64,000 nt of DNA from the NCBI GenBank assembly GCA_022760475.1, contig JALEFZ010000006.1, positions 275,855-339,854 on the forward strand. Direction: 5' to 3'. Below, in pieces: positions 15,592 to 24,511 of the stretch. The number at the start of each line of letters is the position of its first letter. Within the stretch, counting starts at the first letter, position 1. The notes under the pieces are model-generated. The model was not told the origin of the DNA and did no database searches. It saw only the letters and a program-made list of their open reading frames with translations. Origin of the DNA: Bacteroidia bacterium. GTDB taxonomy: Bacteria; Bacteroidota; Bacteroidia; J057. Made by a program: the position numbers and the translations under genes.

Positions 15592-16311
15592 TTAGTCATC
15601 AAAAATGCCTATCAACCACTCGTATTCACGGATCGCTTTTTCAGCCTTTTTATATCCGGGATAATATTTCTCTACCCACTCCCAAAACCTTGGGCTGTGA
15701 TTCAGCTCTCGAAGGTGCATGAGTTCATGAATAATGATATAATCTATCAGGGGATCCGGTAGAAATATTAAGTGCCAATTGAAATTCAAATTGCGTTTGC
15801 TTGAGCATGAACCCCATTTGCTCTTGATATTCTTGACCCTGATGTCGCCAAATTCAGATTGGGTCCATTTTCCCAATTCCTTAGTTCTCTTCAAAAGGTA
15901 ATCCTTTGCCAAGGCTTTAAGAGCTCCAAATACAACCCCTTCTTTGCTTGCCTCCCGCTCTCGGAGACTCAGGCTTATATGAATTTCTTCTTCTTCAAAT
16001 CTGACCCATCTTTTTTCACCCTGGATCATAAGGAGTTTTCTTTCACTTCCCCTAAAAAGTAGTTTTCCGGCTCTTAACCTTTTTAAGAACTCCTCCCTTT
16101 TGGATTGAATCACTTTTTGACTCCTGTAATTTTTGACGATCCAGGACTTATTGGCATTGAGGACTTCTCTTGTTTGCCCATCTAATTTGCCATTTGGGGT
16201 CTTTATTTCAAGTAGGGTAGTATTTCTTTTGAAACGAATGGAAATTCGCCTGTCAGAGGATTTTTGTACGACAAAAGGAATATTTTCTCCGTCAAATGAA
16301 AGGACCATCAA
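15592..16311 (-). CDS. YgjP-like metal-dependent hydrolase (M48/DUF45 type)
   Basis: The 239-residue protein has the YgjP-family signature KSKWGSCSSKRN (about 163-174) and a zinc-binding HELMH (195-199) with His205 in NHSPRFW and the typical ending YYPGYKKAEKAIREY. No signal peptide, so cytoplasmic. The substrate of the family is unknown. Middle gene of a likely three-gene operon. Confidence 0.9.
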   Translation of the reverse strand: MMVLSFDGENIPFVVQKSSDRRISIRFKRNTTLLEIKTPNGKLDGQTREVLNANKSWIVKNYRSQKVIQSKREEFLKRLRAGKLLFRGSERKLLMIQGEKRWVRFEEEEIHISLSLREREASKEGVVFGALKALAKDYLLKRTKELGKWTQSEFGDIRVKNIKSKWGSCSSKRNLNFNWHLIFLPDPLIDYIIIHELMHLRELNHSPRFWEWVEKYYPGYKKAEKAIREYEWLIGIFDD

Positions 16312-16335
16312 TCAGTTTTTGAGCAGCTTGGAACA

Positions 16336-16818
16336 TTACTCAGCGTATAACTGGACCACAAAATACGATCCATCTGTACCCTTCGCAACTCCTATGCCTG
16401 TATAGCTGTACTTCCCCTTCAGGGCTTTGTGGTGAGGAGGACTTTCAATCCATCCATTTAACGAACCTTCAGCGATTTCTGAAGAGGGATAGGTGGAAAA
16501 ATAAATATTTTCCGCCATTGTAATTCCTCTTTTGAAATAATTTTTTGCAGCCTTATATCGCTTGTCGAAGCCCTTGTGAGAAAACTCCACCCGACCTTCT
16601 GCCATATCGACAGCATGCTCCTGTGCCAGTTTATTCAAACCTGATTTCGCCTGCAATCGATTGAGCCTTAGCTCTTGACGGTAATCATTTACATTTTTGT
16701 AAACTCCTTTTCTGATATCTAAAATGCTAACTTCTTCCTGGGCATACATTTTGTTAAGAAACGGCATTGCCCAAATAATAATGAGGGCAACTGCCCAGCG
16801 GTGATTTGTAAAATTCAT
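16336..16818 (-). CDS. secreted CAP-domain (SCP/PR-1) protein
   Basis: After a signal peptide (MNFTNHRWAVALIIIWAMPF...), the protein carries a CAP domain: LNRLQAKSGL, HAVDMAEG, FSHKGF, ENIYF, GWIESPPHHKAL and GIGVAKGTDGSYFVVQ. Bacterial CAP proteins are extracytoplasmic and of uncertain activity. I chose ATG at 16818; a GTG at 16836 would add six residues before the signal peptide. First gene of the operon with the YgjP-like and RluA-like genes. Confidence 0.88.
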   Translation of the reverse strand: MNFTNHRWAVALIIIWAMPFLNKMYAQEEVSILDIRKGVYKNVNDYRQELRLNRLQAKSGLNKLAQEHAVDMAEGRVEFSHKGFDKRYKAAKNYFKRGITMAENIYFSTYPSSEIAEGSLNGWIESPPHHKALKGKYSYTGIGVAKGTDGSYFVVQLYAE

Positions 16819-16820
16819 AC

Positions 16821-16853
16821 TTTGTGCGGATTTCACAACTTTGATTATCTTTG
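16821..16853 (+). promoter_or_regulatory. promoter of the STAS gene
   Basis: TTTG (16821-16824), 21 bases, TATCTTTG (16846-16853) matches the Bacteroidota pattern; leader of about 18-20 bases before ATG 16878. Confidence 0.6.
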
Positions 16854-16877
16854 ATCTGATTTTAAGTGTAGGAACCT

Positions 16878-17252
16878 ATGAAAATTGAAACTCATACAGA
16901 AGAACGCCTGACTAGTTTGAAGTTGCTTGACGATAAGCTGGATAGCCGAATTTCTCCTGACCTGAAAGCTGAATTCGTCAACCTGAATACCAAAGGGGTA
17001 AAAAACCTTATTTTGGATCTTGATGAAGTCAAATATGTAGACAGTTCCGGTTTAAGCTCAATCCTTACTGCAAATAGACTTTTCCAGGGAACAGGTGGAG
17101 TAATGGTAATCTGTAACATCAATCCACACGTCAATAAGTTGATCACCATTTCCCAACTAAATTCTGTCCTTACCCTTAAGCAAAATGTTGAAGAAGCAAG
17201 AGACTTTATCAATATGAGGGAACTAGAGACAGACTTGGGCGACTCGGAATAA
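16878..17252 (+). CDS. STAS-domain protein, anti-sigma-factor-antagonist-like
   Basis: The 124 residues form one STAS domain with the LILDLDEVKYVDSSGLSSIL core; Ser57 in DSSGL aligns with the phosphorylated serine of SpoIIAA. It would bind a partner (anti-sigma-like kinase or other switch protein), but none is encoded nearby. It precedes rnz by 57 bases on the same strand, an arrangement I believe recurs in other Bacteroidota, though I cannot check it here. Confidence 0.88.
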   Translation: MKIETHTEERLTSLKLLDDKLDSRISPDLKAEFVNLNTKGVKNLILDLDEVKYVDSSGLSSILTANRLFQGTGGVMVICNINPHVNKLITISQLNSVLTLKQNVEEARDFINMRELETDLGDSE

Positions 17253-17309
17253 CAAGCTTTGCCTAAGGAAATATTACGCCATCACAGACAAAAAGATTCG
17301 GTTTAAGGG

Positions 17310-18251
17310 GTGAGTAATTTTGAAGTAAGAATTTTTGGAACTGGTTCTGCCATTCCGACAAACTCGCGTTTGCCATCATCGCAAATCGTGACGATCAATG
17401 ATCGCCACTACTTGGTGGATTGTGGAGAAGGTACGCAAATTCAACTCATTCGAAACCGGATCAAATTTTCACGCCTTGATGCAATCTTCATTTCCCACAT
17501 GCATGGAGACCATGTACTAGGTGTACCTGGCTTGCTCAACTCCCTGAGCATGTACGAACGTACGCATCCCTTGAAGATCTTTGCTCCTGCCGGCCTCAAG
17601 GATGTTCTTGACGTTATCTTTGCGCAAACACACAGCTACCTCACTTACGAACTCGAATTTTTTCCTCTCGAAGATTATAAGCCCGGAGCGGTCATTTACA
17701 AGACCGATAAATTCGAAGTTTCAAGCCTTCCACTTGAGCATCGGGTATTTTGCAGGGGCTTTTTATTTCGAGAAGTAAACAAAAAGCCCAAATTTGATTT
17801 TTATAAGGCAAAGGCACTGGGAGTTCCCAATAATTATTTCAAATTGCTCAAGCAAGGAAATACCATTCAGCTCGCTGATGGAAGGGAAATATTGCCAGAT
17901 ATGGTTTTAGGAGAGGCTGAGCCTCCGATGTCCTATGCTTATTGCTCCGATACCAGGTTCGTTGAGAAATTGGTGCCATACATCAAGAGATCCATGCTGC
18001 TTTACCATGAGTCTACCTTCCTTCACGATATGAAATCCAGGGCGGACGAAACCTACCACAGTACAGCAAAGGAAGCGGCTACATTAGCCAAGATGGCAGA
18101 GGTTAAACACCTTCTTTTGGGGCATTTTTCGGCAAGATATCGGGATTTGACACCATTTATGGAGGAGGCCAAGGAGATATTTTCCAATGTGCAGATTGCA
18201 AGAGAAGGCCAGGTACTCAAGCTCAAAGAACTAACGGAATCCAATGAATAA
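17310..18251 (+). CDS. rnz: ribonuclease Z
   Basis: The 313-residue metallo-beta-lactamase-fold protein has the tRNase Z motif SHMHGDHVLG (His63, His65, Asp67, His68), the late Asp in YCSDTRF and a C-terminal GHFSARY histidine. It cleaves the 3' trailer of pre-tRNAs that lack encoded CCA, which fits the tRNA-Glu gene here. The start is GTG at 17310; the next ATG is too far inside. Its end overlaps the next gene by 8 bases. Confidence 0.95.
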   Translation: MSNFEVRIFGTGSAIPTNSRLPSSQIVTINDRHYLVDCGEGTQIQLIRNRIKFSRLDAIFISHMHGDHVLGVPGLLNSLSMYERTHPLKIFAPAGLKDVLDVIFAQTHSYLTYELEFFPLEDYKPGAVIYKTDKFEVSSLPLEHRVFCRGFLFREVNKKPKFDFYKAKALGVPNNYFKLLKQGNTIQLADGREILPDMVLGEAEPPMSYAYCSDTRFVEKLVPYIKRSMLLYHESTFLHDMKSRADETYHSTAKEAATLAKMAEVKHLLLGHFSARYRDLTPFMEEAKEIFSNVQIAREGQVLKLKELTESNE

Positions 18252-19035
18252 TTCTACAAACTTTTCCAAAGGACAATTACTTTTTATCGTTCTTGGGGGA
18301 TTTTTTGTTACCAATGCACTCATCGCAGAGTTCATTGGTGTCAAATTGTTCTCTTTTGAGAGGAGCCTGGGATTTGAACCCGTCAATTGGACATTTTTTG
18401 GCGTTCCTGACAGATCTTTTACCATGACTGCAGGGGTAATTCTTTGGCCAGTGGTATTCATCATGACTGATATCATCAATGAATACTTTGGTAGAAAAGG
18501 GGTCAGACTCCTCTCATACTTAACGGTCGTCCTGATTACCTACGCCTACCTCATGGTCTTTTTGGCCATAAAAGTTGTACCCGCAGATTTCTGGCTTGAC
18601 ATCAATGCAGACATAAAACCTGATATAAATGTGGCATTTCAAAGGGTATTTGGACAGGGACTTTGGATAATCATAGGTTCACTGGTTGCCTTTTTGGTTG
18701 GGCAGATTGTAGATGTAGTTGTATTTCAAAGGTTAAGAAAATGGACTGGCGAAAAGAAGATTTGGGTACGTGCAACCGGCTCTACCATGGTTTCCCAGTT
18801 GATCGACAGTTTCATTGTTTTGTTCATCGCTTTTTATATTGGACCCAAGCCAGAACTTAAGTGGTCTATGGCCATGGTATTCTCTACGGGGACGGTAAAT
18901 TACCTCTACAAGGTCGGAATGGCCATTTTACTTACCCCTTTACTCTACTTGATCCATTATGGAATTGATTCTTATCTGGGTAAGGAACTTTCGGCAAAGA
19001 TGATAAAACAGGCATCTGATGACACCTTAAGTTGA
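18244..19035 (+). CDS. queuosine-precursor transporter (YhhQ/VUT family)
   Basis: The 263-residue protein has about six or seven membrane helices and the family motifs DIINEYFGRKGVR and GSTMVSQLIDSFIV. YhhQ proteins import queuosine precursors (preQ0/preQ1) used for tRNA modification. Overlapping rnz by 8 bases indicates co-translation, so STAS, rnz and this gene form one operon. Confidence 0.92.
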   Translation: MNNSTNFSKGQLLFIVLGGFFVTNALIAEFIGVKLFSFERSLGFEPVNWTFFGVPDRSFTMTAGVILWPVVFIMTDIINEYFGRKGVRLLSYLTVVLITYAYLMVFLAIKVVPADFWLDINADIKPDINVAFQRVFGQGLWIIIGSLVAFLVGQIVDVVVFQRLRKWTGEKKIWVRATGSTMVSQLIDSFIVLFIAFYIGPKPELKWSMAMVFSTGTVNYLYKVGMAILLTPLLYLIHYGIDSYLGKELSAKMIKQASDDTLS

Positions 19036-19257
19036 AAAACTCGTTATATTTATATAAATAGAAAAATAATTAAGCGAAGTAGATCCAATTTTAAGATTAT
19101 TTAAACTTAATAATAATTTACTTTTAGTTTTTTGCTACCATTTTTGATTAAAAAGGTAATTTTCAAATGTAATTTTGAATTAAAGGCATTGTCCTTTATT
19201 TTATTTGAAAAATGTTTCCCCCCTCCGTTTTCTTGAACCTTTCATAATTCTTGCTCT

Positions 19258-20784
19258 GTGGATATCCTTGAAAAAATAATTGAACACCTAACCAGCGATG
19301 AAGTAAGACGATTCAAAATCCTATCGAATCGTTTCAAAGCTGATGAAGAGAAAAAGCTTCTGATTCTTTTTGATGCCATCCGTTCGGGGGACTTCAAAGA
19401 TACTGAACTTGACGTAGTTACCCAGCTTTATGGGAGCGTGGATAGCAAGGCGAAAAATTCTTATTACCGCCTAAGAAACAAACTCCTTCAAAACCTGGAG
19501 AAAAGCCTGCTTTTTTACCACTTCAATTACAAGAATGCCATCGAAGCTTTGGCCAATATCCAATTGTCCATGCTGTTGAGGGAAAGAGGCTTATATAGGG
19601 AAGCATATTATCAATTAAAAAAGGCAGAGAAAGCAGCGCTTGACCAGGATCAGTTTAATGTCCTGGAAGTGGTTTATGATGAGATGGTCAAACTGGCCAT
19701 GAACTTCGAAGTAGACATTGAAGCCATCCTTGAAAGGAGAAGACAAAATCTTAAAAAGACAGAAATCCTAAGAGCAAATAGCGAGGTTCTGGGAACCATC
19801 ACCCAGCAATTATCGAAGCGTAACTTTGCGAGATCTAAAAGAAGTCCTTCCGTAATTCAAACCTTGGAGTCTATCCGCTCAGAGTTTGAAGAACATGCAC
19901 ATATATTCCGCTCTCCACAGGGGCAGGTGATGATCATGAACACCGTCATCCCCATCCTGATACAGAAAGGAGCCTACAAAGAGCTGATTGAGTACTCGGG
20001 AAAAATGCTCGGCCAATTCCAGGAAGAAAAGCTCTTCAACCAAGAAAATCATTCGGTATCTCTCCGCTTGAGGATATATCGGATCAACTCCCTTTTGAAA
20101 TTATTACAGCTAGACTCGGCATTGGCTGAATTGGAACATTTTTGGGAGGAATTGGAAATGTATGAAAGGCAGAATTTTAATGAGTATGCCTTCCATTATT
20201 ATTCAGACAAAATCATCGCCCTAAAGTTGATGGGAAGGTTGTCAGATTCGAGTAAGGTACTTGATCAAGCCTTTTCACAAAAAGAAATCCTTAAAAAGGA
20301 ATCTAACGAGCAATATTTATACATAAGTCTTGCTGATCAGTATTTTTGTCAAAAAAATTATGGCAAGGCAGTAGAAGTACTGGAAAAATTGATTCAAAAG
20401 GAGTATTTTCCTAAAATTGAAGAAGAGATTCGTTTTTATGTAAAAGTCTTTAGGCTGGTTAATCTTTTCGAAGCTCGTAGGTTTGATGAGGTAGAGTCCT
20501 CTTACAAAGGCCTTAAAAAGGTCTTTCGGACTTTGATGAAGGATGAAGATTTCGGAAAGGCAGTTCGCTTCCTTGAGATCTTGCAAAGACTCAACACTGC
20601 CGAAAAAGAAGGAAAAAAAGTATTTCTGAAGGCTGCTTATAAAGGATATTCCGAAGCTTTTGGATCTTCAGAGATTGGCGGCAACGAAATTTTTCTCTAC
20701 GAGTTATATCTGCAGTCCAAGTTGAATCCACAATTGAGTTATTATGATCTGTTACTTCAAAAGGTACAGAGGGTAATAGCCTAA
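19258..20784 (+). CDS. large helical-repeat (TPR-like) protein of unknown function
   Basis: The 508-residue product is almost all alpha-helical, with an N-terminal segment MDILEKIIEHLTSDEVRRFKIL and later TPR-like pairs (QYLYISLADQYFCQKNYGKAVEV... and others). No signal peptide or catalytic motif. It probably works as a cytoplasmic scaffold. The start is a GTG at 19258. The 222 bases before it are very AT-rich and hold nothing I can name. Confidence 0.75.
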   Translation: MDILEKIIEHLTSDEVRRFKILSNRFKADEEKKLLILFDAIRSGDFKDTELDVVTQLYGSVDSKAKNSYYRLRNKLLQNLEKSLLFYHFNYKNAIEALANIQLSMLLRERGLYREAYYQLKKAEKAALDQDQFNVLEVVYDEMVKLAMNFEVDIEAILERRRQNLKKTEILRANSEVLGTITQQLSKRNFARSKRSPSVIQTLESIRSEFEEHAHIFRSPQGQVMIMNTVIPILIQKGAYKELIEYSGKMLGQFQEEKLFNQENHSVSLRLRIYRINSLLKLLQLDSALAELEHFWEELEMYERQNFNEYAFHYYSDKIIALKLMGRLSDSSKVLDQAFSQKEILKKESNEQYLYISLADQYFCQKNYGKAVEVLEKLIQKEYFPKIEEEIRFYVKVFRLVNLFEARRFDEVESSYKGLKKVFRTLMKDEDFGKAVRFLEILQRLNTAEKEGKKVFLKAAYKGYSEAFGSSEIGGNEIFLYELYLQSKLNPQLSYYDLLLQKVQRVIA

Positions 20785-21099
20785 CTATCAGGATAACATA
20801 GCCTAAGCATAAAGAGCTAACTCTTCTTTTATTTGCTGTAAGGATTCTTTTCCGAACTTCTATTCGGAGAAAAGGAACCTAACCTTTAGAGGTACCGTAT
20901 GTTAATACTATAGCAATAACAATAGGTCATATAAGGTGTCATTTTAGGATAAATTACGACCGTGAAGTTGAGGTTGACACCTTGTTTAAAATCTTTTTTT
21001 AGGGATTTTGAGTTTTTTAGAAAATAATTTGTAACGAATAGGAATTTTATCCTTTTATATATAAAACAACCAATTATCAATCCCCTAACTTACAGCGAA
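20785..21099. other. 315-base gene-free stretch with imperfect hairpin and inverted repeat
   Basis: An imperfect hairpin (CCGAA-cttcta-TTCGG core, near 20850-20870) could end the upstream transcript but has no T-run. AAGGTGTCA (20933-20941) and TGACACCTT (20975-20983) are a perfect 9-base inverted repeat 33 bases apart. No reading frame, RNA gene or clear promoter was seen. Confidence 0.4.
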
Positions 21100-22173
21100 A
21101 TGAAAAGACTGATCGCCTTTCCACTCATTTTTCTTTCCCTGTTCGCCCTTTCTTCGGCTCAGCAAAGGATCCATATAGACCACTCATGCAGTTTCGTAGG
21201 AGAGTTGACAGAATCTGACATCTACGGTTTCTCTTCCGGAGAGGAAGCTGAAACTGCGCTAAAGCGTATCATGAAATATACAGGCCTACCTGCGAATTTC
21301 ACGATCAAGGCTGCGAATGTACCTAATGCTGCTGCAGTAGTTTATGGTACCGAAAGATATATCCTGTATAATCAGTATTTCATGGAAAAGGTAAAGCAGT
21401 CTACTTTTACTGACTGGTCTGCCATCAGTATCCTTGCCCATGAGATCGGACACCATCTTTCCGGACATACTTTGACAAATACAGGTAGCCGTCCTGACAA
21501 AGAGTTGGAAGCTGATAAATTCTCAGGATTTGTACTTTATAAGATGGGAGCTACTCTTCAGCAAGCAAGGGTTGCCATGGAGAAAATCGGATCTAGTAAT
21601 GGAAGTAGTACGCACCCTCCTAAGTCTGCAAGACTGGCTGCTATTACCAATGGTTGGTTATCAGCGAAGGAGTTGACAGGTCCTGTAAAGACCAGCAAAA
21701 CCACCACCACCAAAACCAAGACTGGAAGTGGAAACACTGGCTCAGGTAGTACCAATACAGGGAAATACTACCCAAAGAAAGTAGCCACGACCAAGTTTCA
21801 GAAAGTATGGGTAGACCACAACATTACCAAAAATGGTGAGAAAGGGATGAGAATCCACGCTAAGTTTGACATCAACTATCTTCAGCAGGAAGAATGTAAG
21901 ATGATTGCATGGTTCTACTTCAAGTCCGGGTCTGTGTTGAAGGACTTTGATAAGAAGTTCTACACAACCAGTGGTCAGGTGTCTGTTCATAGGTCATTCA
22001 CCCCGAAATATGAAAAAACCACCTTTACAGACTTGAGTATGTTCATTCCATACAGCCAGCTTCACTGTACAGGCTCTGGAAGGTACGACCTTAAGTTTAT
22101 GGTGGGACTTCACCATAACCGTAAAGCCATCGGAGACTACAGCAATTATGTAGAATTCTGGTACGAAAACTAA
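21100..22173 (+). CDS. secreted M48-like zinc metallopeptidase
   Basis: After a signal peptide (to about residue 20) the 357-residue protein has a peptidase domain with HEIGHH (His114, Glu115, His118) and the third ligand in ELEADKFSG (Glu137), the M48/Ste24-type pattern but without the membrane helices of HtpX. A Thr/Gly/Ser-rich linker (about 195-220) leads to a C-terminal beta domain (about 225-357). It is likely a periplasmic or secreted protease. A strong terminator follows directly. Confidence 0.85.
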   Translation: MKRLIAFPLIFLSLFALSSAQQRIHIDHSCSFVGELTESDIYGFSSGEEAETALKRIMKYTGLPANFTIKAANVPNAAAVVYGTERYILYNQYFMEKVKQSTFTDWSAISILAHEIGHHLSGHTLTNTGSRPDKELEADKFSGFVLYKMGATLQQARVAMEKIGSSNGSSTHPPKSARLAAITNGWLSAKELTGPVKTSKTTTTKTKTGSGNTGSGSTNTGKYYPKKVATTKFQKVWVDHNITKNGEKGMRIHAKFDINYLQQEECKMIAWFYFKSGSVLKDFDKKFYTTSGQVSVHRSFTPKYEKTTFTDLSMFIPYSQLHCTGSGRYDLKFMVGLHHNRKAIGDYSNYVEFWYEN

Positions 22174-22193
22174 TTGAAGAAATCTAACCTAAT

Positions 22194-22230
22194 AAAAATG
22201 GCTGCCTTGAAAAAGGCAGCCATTTTATTT
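22194..22230 (+). terminator. intrinsic terminator after the M48-like gene
   Basis: Perfect 14-bp stem AAAATGGCTGCCTT/AAGGCAGCCATTTT with loop GAAA, followed by ATTT. Confidence 0.85.
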
Positions 22231-22344
22231 ACTATCCATTTGCTGATGATTTAATTGGGGATATATGAAAATTCTATCATTCTGATTTTATCAGAAAAAA
22301 AATTAGATTTCATATATAATATTGAACCATAAATTTTTCGAATC

Positions 22345-22551
22345 ATGCAAACCAAGGAGTACAAACTCGAGTCTCTTATTTACTATTCTAAAGTTACTCT
22401 TGATAAAGAGCACATTGTCAAGGATTCTACGAAAGACATCCAAGCTAAATTAGATGAAAAAGCCAAAGATGGCTGGAGATTGGTATCAACCGATGCAACA
22501 GATTTTGGCTTTGCCGTTTACATTTATCTCTACTTCGAAAGAGATGTGTGA
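22345..22551 (+). CDS. small DUF4177-like protein
   Basis: The 68 residues begin EYKLESLIYYSKV and contain DIQAKLDEKAKDGWRLVSTD and a final YLYFER strand, the pattern of DUF4177 (tyrosine/lysine start, GW-LVS core, aromatic final strand). Function unknown. It is followed after 15 bases by a membrane-protein gene, and is probably the first gene of a three-gene unit. Confidence 0.75.
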   Translation: MQTKEYKLESLIYYSKVTLDKEHIVKDSTKDIQAKLDEKAKDGWRLVSTDATDFGFAVYIYLYFERDV

Positions 22552-22566
22552 TTCTTAAATTAGATC

Positions 22567-23241
22567 ATGGAAGAAAATAATAAGGAAGAACTCGAAAAGA
22601 AAAATCTTAAGGAGAACAAGGGAATTAACTGGTCTCTTCAAGATTTCTTTTCTGTTGGGTATTTGTATCTCCTTGTAATTGGAATTGCGGGAGACTCCAT
22701 TTACTATAGCTATTTGGGAGTAAATATCATCAGTTACTCCAGCGTAGTGGATGTACTGCTAAGCCCAATCATTAAAATTATCAATGTGCCCCTTTTAGGC
22801 ATCATGCTACTTTCCTTACCTGCAGCCCTGGCGGGACTGCTGTTCTACCAGAGAAAGCAACACCTTAAAAAAAGGGAAGATCCCGAGTATCAAGAAAAAC
22901 ACAATGTCGAAAAATTAGATAGAAGCCTTTCAATAAAAGGAATAAGGACGGGTCTGTTTGTATATACAGGCTTTGCGCTTTTTGGTGGGTTTATAGGATT
23001 TGGTTGGGGAGGAGGAGCCAAGATGAAGGAGCGCATAGAAACGGGAGATTTTAAGACCAATAGAACCGTTTATTTTATAGATGGGGACCAGAAAAACGTA
23101 AGGATGATTGGACATAACAGTGAGTACCTTTTCTATATAGAGGAAGGGGAAAAGGCTTTATCTGTCATTCCGATCCCAGGCAATATCAAGGCTGTTAAAA
23201 GGATTTCTAAAGGTCAAGAACGAGATTCTGATGAAGATTAA
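22567..23241 (+). CDS. membrane protein of unknown function
   Basis: The 224-residue protein has a charged N-terminus, two hydrophobic segments (about 32-55 and 74-97), a basic loop, a third glycine-rich helix (about 132-152, FALFGGFIGFGWGGGAKM), and a soluble beta-rich C-terminal part (TVYFIDGDQKNVRMIGHNSEYLFYIEEGEKALSVIPI). Not recognised. It overlaps the next gene by 11 bases. Confidence 0.7.
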   Translation: MEENNKEELEKKNLKENKGINWSLQDFFSVGYLYLLVIGIAGDSIYYSYLGVNIISYSSVVDVLLSPIIKIINVPLLGIMLLSLPAALAGLLFYQRKQHLKKREDPEYQEKHNVEKLDRSLSIKGIRTGLFVYTGFALFGGFIGFGWGGGAKMKERIETGDFKTNRTVYFIDGDQKNVRMIGHNSEYLFYIEEGEKALSVIPIPGNIKAVKRISKGQERDSDED

Positions 23242-23884
23242 CTGGAAATATGCCCTTGGAGAGGTAGCCATTGTTATTCTGGGGATTACACTTGCATTTT
23301 GGCTGAACAACTGGGGTAGCAATGTTTCCAATAGGCAGCTGAGAAATGAATACCTCCAAAATCTGGTCCTTGATCTGGATTCAGAAGCTAAACAATTGGA
23401 AACCAATACAAAGCAGTCGCTCGAAAAGATCAATTTGATCAATCAACTTCGACCTGTACTTCTAGCGAACTTACCCCTCAAAGATAGTTCACGTCAGATG
23501 ATATATGCCATTTCACGAAATGTTGGCTATTATCCTGAAAATACCACCTACAAAACCCTCGTAAATTCAGGTGACCTCAAGCTAATCAACAATTTTGAAC
23601 TAAGGCGAAGTATTGAGGCTTATTACTCCCAACAAGAGAATACAGCCAAAAGTTACGAACGCCTTGAAAGCATCTATAAAAATTATCTGGGCGACTTTTT
23701 TATCCATAACATGGACTTTGGAGGCTTGAATCGAGGAGAATTGGTCGTCAAGGACAGGCCTTTGCTTTCCAATATTTTTTCAAGTATACAAGGCTCATCA
23801 GGAATGGCAATTGGAGCTAATAAGACTTTGTTAGAAAAAAATCAGCAACTCAAGGCTGATATCAATAAGTTTTTAGGGAAGTAA
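23231..23884 (+). CDS. DUF6090-like single-pass membrane protein
   Basis: The 217-residue protein starts with KYALGEVAIVILGITLAFWLNNWGS, a signature I associate with the Bacteroidota DUF6090 family (one N-terminal membrane helix followed by a helical extracytoplasmic domain with NTTYKTLVNSGDLKLI). Function unknown. Start codon lies inside the end of the preceding gene. Confidence 0.72.
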   Translation: MKINWKYALGEVAIVILGITLAFWLNNWGSNVSNRQLRNEYLQNLVLDLDSEAKQLETNTKQSLEKINLINQLRPVLLANLPLKDSSRQMIYAISRNVGYYPENTTYKTLVNSGDLKLINNFELRRSIEAYYSQQENTAKSYERLESIYKNYLGDFFIHNMDFGGLNRGELVVKDRPLLSNIFSSIQGSSGMAIGANKTLLEKNQQLKADINKFLGK

Positions 23885-23968
23885 TTACTTCCTTCAATTC
23901 TAAAATTAGTCTTGGGGGAGACGCCACCAGCTGCCTTCAATTCGTAATTTATTTCTAAACCTTAATCC

Positions 23969-24448
23969 ATGAAAATTACCTTCCTGTTGTTTTGCTTGTC
24001 AATCACCTGTAGTAGTGGTCTCCTTGGACAGAGCATGAATAATTCTTCTCTTGAGAAAGTTTTAACTCAGCAAGCTGATAGCCTGGCAGGCAGTTCAGGA
24101 CAATGGCAAATTTTGGTCAAAGACCTTATGATTTATGTTTTGACAGATGAAGCAAATAACCGCATGCGGATGATTGCTCCAATAATCTATGAAGAGGACT
24201 TGACCGATGAAATGAAAACAAAGGCATTGATTGCGAACTTCCATACAGCATTGGATGTCAAGTATGCGATCTCGGAGGGAGTCGTATGGACTGCCTACAT
24301 ACATCCTTTGAAGGAATTGTCTGAGAGTCAAGTAGTTGATGCTGTAAAACAAGTCTACCAAGCTACAGCTACTTTCGGCTATACTTATTCAAGTACAGAT
24401 CTGGTATTTCCGGCACCCGGAGCAAGAGACGAAGATGATAATGAGTAG
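23969..24448 (+). CDS. secreted protein of unknown function
   Basis: A signal peptide (about residues 1-20, ending LLGQ) precedes about 139 residues with mixed helix and strand (WQILVKDLMIYVLTDEANNRMRMIAPI). No family recognised. A short hairpin (GTAGAGA/TCTCTAC at 24445-24467) overlaps its stop codon, without T-run. Confidence 0.65.
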   Translation: MKITFLLFCLSITCSSGLLGQSMNNSSLEKVLTQQADSLAGSSGQWQILVKDLMIYVLTDEANNRMRMIAPIIYEEDLTDEMKTKALIANFHTALDVKYAISEGVVWTAYIHPLKELSESQVVDAVKQVYQATATFGYTYSSTDLVFPAPGARDEDDNE

Positions 24449-24511
24449 AGAGTAATCTCATCTCTACGGATATCCTTTATCATTAGCCAAAAGCAATATG
24501 TGCCCTAAATA

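Noticed and set aside
19036..19257. AT-rich stretch as possible origin or promoter cluster
   Set aside because: No DnaA-box-like repeats, no TAnnTTTG box and no palindromes could be found; it looks like ordinary spacer.
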